DNA from: Orobanche coerulescens
Lineage: Eukaryota > Streptophyta > Magnoliopsida > Lamiales > Orobanchaceae
Reading direction: 5' to 3'
Assembly: GCA_033398695.1 (NCBI GenBank)
Contig: CM065811.1
Location: forward strand, 112,329,501-112,393,500
DNA: 64,000 nucleotides
Of the stretch, positions 57,993-64,000 are shown one piece after another. Both the position numbers and the translations under genes were made by a program. The notes under the pieces are model-generated. The model saw nothing but the letters and a program-made list of their open reading frames with translations. It was not told the DNA's origin and searched no databases. The stretch's first letter is position 1; every line of letters starts with the position of its first letter.

Positions 57993-59200
57993 TGTTGGGT
58001 ACGGGGTCGGATATTTGCGCCGTTTGTGCGGAAGCGTAAATAAAATTGCGGAAAAATAAATCACACAAGGATTTATAGAGGTTCGGCTATTAACGAAGCC
58101 TACGTCCTCTCTCGATGTATCTTTTTCCTTAGGCTTAAGATCAAAACCTCTACGCCTCTCTTCTATCGGTCGAGGGATTACCGTTACAAGCTCGTCTTCT
58201 ATCGGTCCGAGTAAAACCGTTTTTCCTTTTCTATTGGATAAGGAATCAACCACTCTAGCTTTCTATGGGTACTAGATAAACCTCACTTAGATATCGATTG
58301 CGATTCTAACAATGCCGGATACTTGATCCTAATAACACCGAATCCAATCGTATCTTTTCTTTTACCTCTCGTGTTTGAATGTATAAACACTCAAACTAAC
58401 AATATAGGCTTAATATTACAACAACAATGTAAGTATATGATTCTCAGATGTATATCTCGTTTGCTTGAAGTTGTTGTATGGAATAATACCAACTCCTTGG
58501 TATTTATAGCCTTCTTCCTCCTTACTAGCCGTTGCTGCCAGTTGACTAGCTAGCGTGCGCTAGCCTTCCTTCTTATCGTGCGCTATCGCACATTTTTGCT
58601 CTAGCGTACGTAAAGGCTTTCATGTAGCGTGCGTTAATCACTTTATATTTCAGTCCAGTAGCTCGCCATGCTGATTAGCGTGCGCTACCACTTCCTTTGT
58701 AGCGTGCGCTAATCCAATATATCCGTTGCATGGATTGTCAAAGTGACCGTTTGATATGCTGACTTTGACCTGCTTTTCCCAACGTTCGGATTGACTAGAT
58801 TCAAACATCTTAGCGTGCGCAAATCATCCTTTGTAGCGTGCGCTAATGATGACTTCATTGCATACGTCATTCTGTGTTTGAATATCTTCCACAACAGTAA
58901 CATGGCTCGATAGCATGCGTTAATAATAGAGGGTAGCGTGCGCTAATAATAGAGTGTAGCGTGCGCTATCCATCTGCTGACTTCACTGCAGCTTACTTCG
59001 ATACTAGGCTGGAATGCAGCTGACTCCTTGTTAGCGTGCGCTAACATATGTCCCTTAGCGTGCGCTAATGTAGTCCATATTGCAATTTTTGCGTCTTCGT
59101 CTGCTTCGCCGTTTTGCTTCGCCTCGATGTTGTTTTGTAGTTTAGCAACTTTAATCATCAAAACATAAATTAAATAATGTGTGGAATAAATATTCCAACA
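57993..59200 (-). repeat. Copia-D 3' LTR (1208 bp)
   Basis: Minus-strand start TGTTGGAATATTTATTCC, end CCGTACCCAACA. It carries the motif array at 58551-59067 and a TATA box (58501-58509). Confidence 0.94.
58501..59067 (-). promoter_or_regulatory. TAGCGCACGCTA array and TATA box, Copia-D 3' LTR
   Basis: In plus-strand terms TAGCGTGCGCTA or variants occur 13 times between 58551 and 59067; on the transcribed strand each reads TAGCGCACGCTA. The TATA box CTATAAATA lies about 40 bp downstream of the last motif. The 12-mer is identical in sequence and orientation to that of Tekay-B, a Ty3/gypsy element. Confidence 0.88.
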
Positions 59201-59661
59201 ATCTCCCCCTTTTTGATGATTACAAAACAACTCTTGAATTGGATAATCTGTAAAAAATAATATATATATTTCTACGAATCAAAGTTTTCGACTTTGATCG
59301 TTTCGTTAGTTTCTCCAATCCTTTTCTTTTTCGACTTTTTCGACTTCTTCATTTTTCAACTCCGTCGTTTTTCGTTTTTCAATTTTTTCCAACTCCCCCT
59401 ATTTGTATGCTTTTCTTTTCTTTTCTTTTCGACTTCTTCGATCTTTCTCATTTTTATCTCCTCTTCATCTCCTTCTCATTTTTATCATTTTTATCTCAAT
59501 TCATATCCTTCTCCCCCTTTTTGTTTTCATCAAAAAGTAAAAAAATATAAAGGATACCAAATAAAATATAAATATGCATGATACCAATTTATGCATTAAT
59601 AAGGGTATAAACTCCCCCTGAAAATATTATTTCCTTCTCCCCCTTTGTAAAATATCATTTG
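59201..59661 (-). other. Copia-D 3' non-coding part with polypurine tract
   Basis: On the minus strand CAAAAAGGGGGAGAT (about 59201-59215) precedes the 3' LTR. Upstream is a purine-rich tract (59290-59530, seen as TTTTTCGACTTCTTC-like repeats on the plus strand) and several AGGGGGAG words (59508, 59610, 59637). No gene. Confidence 0.75.
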
Positions 59662-61206
59662 TTAAAATTTATTTTTGGGGATCCAACCGATAGTTGGTTT
59701 TTCTTTTGAAACGTAGACGATGTTTGAAACGTTTGTTCCTTTAGGAACCCAAATCCTTTTAGTTTTTATCGTCCGTCTTGGGCTTTTGCAATTAGAAATA
59801 TGATGTCCGATTTTTAAACACTTTTCGCAATGGGGTATATTGAAATTAACGGATTCGTTTTTCGAACGTGATTTGAATCCTAACCCCTCTTTATTTAGAG
59901 TATATTTTTGAACACATAACATTTGTTCAAATTTATCGTTGCCGCACGAAAATTTCTTTGTCAAAATTTTTAGTTCATCTTGAACTTTTAAGAGATCATT
60001 TTTCAAAATATTTTCATTTTCAAGGCATTTCGAATGATCAATTTCGACAAATTTCCCTTTTTCAAGTATTTTGGAATTTTCAATTTCCAAAGTTTTATAT
60101 TTAGACTTGAGGGACTTGATTTCATTTAAAGCATTTTGATAGTCCGTATGTAGTAACTCGAATGCTTCAAAAAGTTCGTCGTAGGAATTACTTACTTGGC
60201 TTTCGACGTCGCTATCGTCGAATGAACTCCGGGCCATGAGCGCGAGATTATTTTGTTCAAGAAAATATTCATCGGGATCTTCGTCGCTCCATGTTGCGAT
60301 TAGAACCTCCTTTTGCTTTACTCGACAGTTCTTAGCAAAGTGGCCTGGCTTACCACATAATCGACAAGTGTTGTCGAATTTCTTAGGTTCGCCCGCTTGA
60401 ATGTCCTTCTTTCTCCGGTTTAATAAGTGTTGGAACTTATTAATATTTTTGGCATAATATGCCATTTCTTCGTCACTTTCGTCCACCGGGGTTTCTTCTT
60501 TCTTCTTCGACATTTTAGCCTTGAAGACTATCGACCTCTCCTTCGGTTTCGGTTTGGCATTTCGAGATTTTAGAACAATCTCGTAGTTGATAAGAGAACC
60601 AACGAGAGCACTAAAATCGAGAGTATTTAAATCTTTGGATTCCATTATTGCCGTAACCGTACCGTCCCATTCTCGAGGTAGTGATTGGAGAATTTTCTTT
60701 ACTTTCTCACTACTCGATAGTGGTTTTCCGTAACATGCTAATCCATTTGTGATAACCGAAAATCGGTCAAGCATAATCGAGATGGATTCGTCGTCCTTCA
60801 TTTGAAATAATTCATAATCGTGAAGGAGCATGTTTATCTTCGTCTCTTTGACTTGAGACGTACCTTCGTGTGTTACTTCAAGCATTTTCCAAATTTCTTT
60901 GGCACTATCACACGATGATATCCGGTTGTGTTCTTCCGGATTTAAAGCACAATATAATAATTGCGTTGCTTTGCAATTATAATGGTCGTTTTTCCAATCC
61001 GCATCGTCATACTCTTCAAAGGTTTTGAGAGTTCCGTTTGAGTTCGTCGGGATTTTGGGACCAAGACAAATCACCTTCCAAAGTTCGATGTCGTAAGCTC
61101 GAATAAATATCGACATCTTTTTCTTCCAAGTCATGAAGTTCGCGCCATCAAAAAATGGTGGTCGATTGAGAGCAAGGCCTTCGACGGGAGCCATTTGAAA
61201 TGCCAT
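59662..61206 (-). CDS. Copia-D gag polyprotein (514 aa), intact
   Basis: Open from ATG at 61206 to the stop before 59662. The N-terminus NRPPFFDGANFMTWKKKMSI is the DUF4219-like start of plant copia gag, followed by a UBN2-type capsid (residues about 70-210, with SCDSAKEIWKMLEVTHEGT and YELFQMKDDESISIMLDRF). A zinc knuckle CRLCGKPGHFAKNC is near residue 280 and a second, CEKCLKIGHHISNC, near 460. Residues about 340-425 look like a coiled coil (LEIENSKILEKGKFVEIDHS and similar). The end has RIWVPKGT, as in SIRE-like elements. It should assemble particles and package RNA; pol functions would have to come from another element. Confidence 0.92.
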   Translation of the reverse strand: MAFQMAPVEGLALNRPPFFDGANFMTWKKKMSIFIRAYDIELWKVICLGPKIPTNSNGTLKTFEEYDDADWKNDHYNCKATQLLYCALNPEEHNRISSCDSAKEIWKMLEVTHEGTSQVKETKINMLLHDYELFQMKDDESISIMLDRFSVITNGLACYGKPLSSSEKVKKILQSLPREWDGTVTAIMESKDLNTLDFSALVGSLINYEIVLKSRNAKPKPKERSIVFKAKMSKKKEETPVDESDEEMAYYAKNINKFQHLLNRRKKDIQAGEPKKFDNTCRLCGKPGHFAKNCRVKQKEVLIATWSDEDPDEYFLEQNNLALMARSSFDDSDVESQVSNSYDELFEAFELLHTDYQNALNEIKSLKSKYKTLEIENSKILEKGKFVEIDHSKCLENENILKNDLLKVQDELKILTKKFSCGNDKFEQMLCVQKYTLNKEGLGFKSRSKNESVNFNIPHCEKCLKIGHHISNCKSPRRTIKTKRIWVPKGTNVSNIVYVSKEKPTIGWIPKNKF

Positions 61207-61247
61207 TGGATCTTTTCTCCTCGGATGTTAAGCCGCGTATAGGAGTA

Positions 61248-61261
61248 CCGCTCTGATACCA
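61248..61261 (-). other. Primer-binding site of Copia-D
   Basis: On the minus strand TGGTATCAGAGCGG follows the 5' LTR end after two bases and matches the Met-tRNA complement exactly over its first 12 bases. Confidence 0.92.
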
Positions 61262-61263
61262 AT

Positions 61264-62474
61264 TGTTGGGTACGGGGTCGGATATTTGCGCCGTTTGTGC
61301 GGAAGCGTAAATAAAATTGCGGAAAAATAAATCACACAAGGATTTATAGAGGTTCGGCTATTAACGAAGCCTACGTCCTCTCTCGATGTATCTTTTTCCT
61401 TAGGCTTAATATCAAAACCTCTACGCCTCTCTTCTATCGGTCGAGGGATTACCGTTACAAGCTCGTCTTCTATCGGTCCGAGTAAAACCGTTTTTCCTTT
61501 TCTATTGGATAAGGAATCAACCACTCTAGCTTTCTATGGGTACTAGATAAACCTCACTTAGATATCGATTGCGATTCTAACAATGCCGGATACTTGATCC
61601 TAATAACACCGAATCCAATCGTATCTTTTCTTTTACCTCTCGTGTTTGAATGTATAAACACTCAAACTAACAATATAGGCTCAATATTACAACAACAATG
61701 TAAGTATATGATTCTCAGATGAATATCTCGTTTGCTTGAAGTTGTTGTATGGAATAATACCAACTCCTTGGTATTTATAGCCTTCTTCCTCCTTACTAGC
61801 CGTTGCTGCCAGTTGACTAGCTAGCGTGCGCTAGCCTTCCTTCTTATCGTGCGCTATCGCACATTTTTGCTCTAGCGTACGTAAAGGCTTTCATGTAGCG
61901 TGCTTTAATCACTTTATATTTCAGTCCAGTAGCTACTGCCCTTAACAGTTAGCGTGCGCTACCACTTCCTTTGTAGCGTGCGCTAATCCAATATATCCGT
62001 TGCATGGATTGTCAAAGTGACCGTTTGATATGCTGACTTTGACCTGCTTTTCCCAACGTTCGGATTGACTAGATTCAAACATCTTAGCGTGCGCAAATCA
62101 TCCTTTGTAGCGTGCGCTAATGATGACTTCATTGCATACGTCATTCTGTGTTTGAATATCTTCCACAACAGTAACATGGCTCGATAGCGTGCGTTAATAA
62201 TAGAGGGTAGCGTGCGCTAATAATAGAGTGTAGCGTGCGCTATCCATCTGCTGACTTCACTGCAGCTTACTTCGATACTAGGCTGGAATGCAGCTGACTC
62301 CTTGTTAGCGTGCGCTAACATATGTCCCTTAGCGTGCGCTAATGTAGTCCAGATTGCAATTTTTGCGTCTTCGTCTGCTTCGCCGTTTTGCTTCGCCTCG
62401 ATGTTGTTTTGTAGTTTAGCAACTTTAATCATCAAAACATAAATTAAATAATGTGTGGAATAAATATTCCAACA
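61264..62474 (-). repeat. Copia-D 5' LTR (1211 bp)
   Basis: Near-identical to 57993-59200. The clearest difference is a replaced patch of about 15-18 bp at 61935-61950 (CTACTGCCCTTAACAG in place of CTCGCCATGCTGA). Confidence 0.94.
61771..62341 (-). promoter_or_regulatory. TAGCGCACGCTA array and TATA box, Copia-D 5' LTR
   Basis: Same 13-copy array (61822-62341) and TATA box (61771-61780) as in the other LTR. This is the copy that would drive transcription of the element. Confidence 0.88.
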
Positions 62475-63636
62475 AATTATATTTATGAATTAAATTAATC
62501 ACCCAGTAATTTATTTAATTCATTAGGCCGTATATTAATTTATCTAATAAATTAATTTAGACATCCAATGTCCCAATAAATTAGATATCCAATATCTAAT
62601 ATTTATAATGAGAGAACAAGCTCGATTCATTCCGTTGTCAATCCTAATGCGCGACTCGGTAGGTCCGTCTCAGTCAGCAATGGGAGGAACCAAAGAGTAG
62701 TAGCACCACCTATCCAGTCTGGTGGCCTACACTGTACCCCGACTGAGAACGAATGATTGGGATCATTCAAGAACCATTCTGTCGTGAATACTAGTAAACG
62801 TATAAACCCTTCTTTCTAATGTCCCGATCAAGTTATAGGGTCACGGTCAGTCAAACCCCATATGTACTTGATGCTATGCATGCGTTAATGCAAATCGAGA
62901 TCATCGAGCTCTCATGTATCTAATACAGCTAGCTCCAATGCTTTGACCAAAGACTTATGATCTCATCTGCCAATAACCGCATAGGACATATAACCCGTTC
63001 ACTAACAGGAGAAAGAATTCTATCTTGGTATTCAGTAGGACCTGCTACTTGCCCATCAAGATGCACGTCGAGGTTGACCCCCGCCTTCCGGTTTATAGGG
63101 TCGAACTACTCTAATGAAAATCTTGACATCACAAGCACATCCCTACTAAATCCTCAAGTCGAAGGTTCACGAATACCTATCACAACCTTTCAATTCCATC
63201 ATTGACTATCCCGGAGTAAAATCCGTGTGACGAATCGAGGATGAGTCGGTTCGAGTATACTAATCTAATTAGCATACCTATAACGTGTGCTCCCACTAAC
63301 CATTAGTGTTCGACAGGCACTCTCCTTATCAAAGAACACGTCATACAAGTCTTCACATAAACTTAACGCCCAGTCAAGTTTCATCGACTTGCGAACGATT
63401 AAGTATTTGAGCTATAAACCTTTTCAGTGCCGACCCCCTTATCCAATAAGGAGTGGAACGTTTTGCTCTCAAATACACGAACTAGTTTCTATATGTATAT
63501 TTATGAGTTAGGAATGCCAATAACTACCAGTAAATAAAGAAATATTCATTGCCTTATATAATTGATTTACATAATTACAAGTGCAATGCCCTCACTCAAC
63601 ATCCTCTGAGTGGCATTCGAGGGCATACTCCTAACA
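62475..63636 (-). repeat. Copia-C 5' LTR, 5' part
   Basis: Resumes at the right AATTA duplication and matches 50304-51465 with few changes. Ends CTCCTAACA. Confidence 0.93.
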
Positions 63637-64000
63637 CCATCATCTAACATGGTGGATTCGAACAATGTGACGTGTCCCTACCCCCGTCACAACGTATGCC
63701 CTCAAAGGTCTGCCATCTAACATGTCAGGCCCAGGCAGAAAAGTGCTAACAAGCCAGGGTCGCGAAGTCGATTCATCCGACGGCACCCCGTGCAAGGACT
63801 CCTCCAGGCTGAGATCATCCGCCCCATCGCTACGTTGCGTGGCAAAACGTAGCCTACGGAAGACCCTCACAATTAAGTGAGTCGTGAGAAGTAGGCCATC
63901 AGACGGAATGTCGCTCGCGCACAAGACACGGCCGCAGAGGTCGGTCCATCGACCTCCACAACCGTGCACGGTTCCTATAGGTGGAGATGGTCGGCCTTCC
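63637..64000 (+). repeat. Tat tandem repeat unit 3, diverged, running off the window
   Basis: Resumes with the duplicated CCATC, then ATCTAACATGGTGGATTCG, GTCACAACGTATGCCCTC and GTGCAAGGACTCC, in the same order as units 1 and 2 but clearly more diverged. No gene. Confidence 0.7.

Larger units (their letters stand above)
57993..62474 (-). mobile_element. Copia-D, gag-only non-autonomous LTR element nested in Copia-C
   Basis: LTRs of 1208 and 1211 bp (plus-strand TGTTGGGTACGG...ATTCCAACA) with the target duplication AATTA (57988-57992 and 62475-62479). The 2.06 kb interior contains a Met primer site, one 514-codon gag frame, a purine-rich tract and a polypurine tract. There is no protease, integrase or reverse transcriptase. 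This layout is the one described as TR-GAG (terminal-repeat element with a gag domain). The gag is of the copia SIRE-like kind (inference from motifs). The LTRs are almost identical and gag is open, so this is the youngest copia insertion visible here. Confidence 0.95.
49480..63636 (-). mobile_element. Copia-C, full-length Ty1/copia element on the minus strand
   Basis: Bounded in plus-strand terms by TGTTGGGATTCG...CTCCTAACA and the target duplication CCATC (49475-49479 and 63637-63641). The 5' LTR (right side) is split by Copia-D. Internal order on the minus strand is primer site, 1.7 kb leader, gag, protease, integrase, reverse transcriptase, RNase H, purine tract. About 9.7 kb without Copia-D. 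It is related to Copia-B, with a similar gag start, but has different LTRs. Confidence 0.96.

Noticed and set aside
63640..63969. 109-codon minus-strand frame at the right edge
   Set aside because: It is in the GC-rich Tat tandem repeat; the related units 1 and 2 do not preserve it.

Overview
This window is a block of plant (angiosperm) nuclear DNA made almost entirely of nested transposable elements. I see no ordinary host gene, rRNA or tRNA gene. The evidence for a plant is the set of element types: Ty3/gypsy chromoviruses of Tekay/Del type (LTRs TGTAATACCC...TTACA, initiator-Met tRNA primer site, C-terminal chromodomain), plant Ty1/copia elements (LTRs TGTTAGG...CAACA), a Tat-type Ty3/gypsy fragment, a CACTA element carrying captured plant gene pieces, hAT and Helitron non-autonomous elements, and a PIF/Harbinger transposase scrap. 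The species cannot be told from the sequence.

Layout. (1) 1-6805: Tekay-A, a pol-less Tekay-like element whose 5' LTR is cut by the window start. (2) 6806-9376: part of a minus-strand LTR of another Tekay-like family (Tekay-X), joined abruptly to a truncated copia element, Copia-A (9377-20923). Copia-A is split inside its reverse transcriptase by Tekay-B (9842-17888, TSD CTGTG) and again by a hAT element (18084-18762, TSD CTTTGCAC). (3) 20924-26426: more Tekay-X LTR, interrupted by a 3.6 kb CACTA element (21458-25077) that carries an apparently intact small HIG1-type gene and one adenylate kinase exon. A 276-286 bp direct duplication of LTR sequence flanks the CACTA element. (4) 26427-29252: old AT-rich sequence with a Harbinger fragment and a Helitron. 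(5) 29253-64000: a Tat-type element (LTR, primer site, about 250 bp tandem repeats) broken by two copia elements. Copia-B (30754-49230, TSD GAAGG) contains Tekay-C (37884-47504, TSD TAGTG, with a 977-codon pol) and a hAT element (47561-48057, TSD GTATTTGC). Copia-C (49480-63636, minus, TSD CCATC) contains the gag-only Copia-D (57993-62474, minus, TSD AATTA).

The target-site duplications give a clear order of insertion. Tekay-C looks like the kind of autonomous partner that could supply pol functions to the pol-less Tekay-A and Tekay-B, since they share primer site, polypurine-tract hairpin and terminal LTR hairpins. Copia-D similarly has gag but no pol.

The most interesting signal is regulatory. 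The U3 regions of several unrelated LTR families carry dense arrays of a short CpG-rich palindrome-like motif just upstream of the TATA box. The same 12-mer, TAGCGCACGCTA, and in the same transcriptional orientation, is used by two Ty3/gypsy families (Tekay-B, Tekay-C) and one Ty1/copia family (Copia-D). Tekay-A uses TTACGGCCGTAA and Tekay-X uses GCACGAGC in the equivalent place. Boundaries and duplications were read directly by eye; family names rest on established knowledge of these element groups; no search was run.
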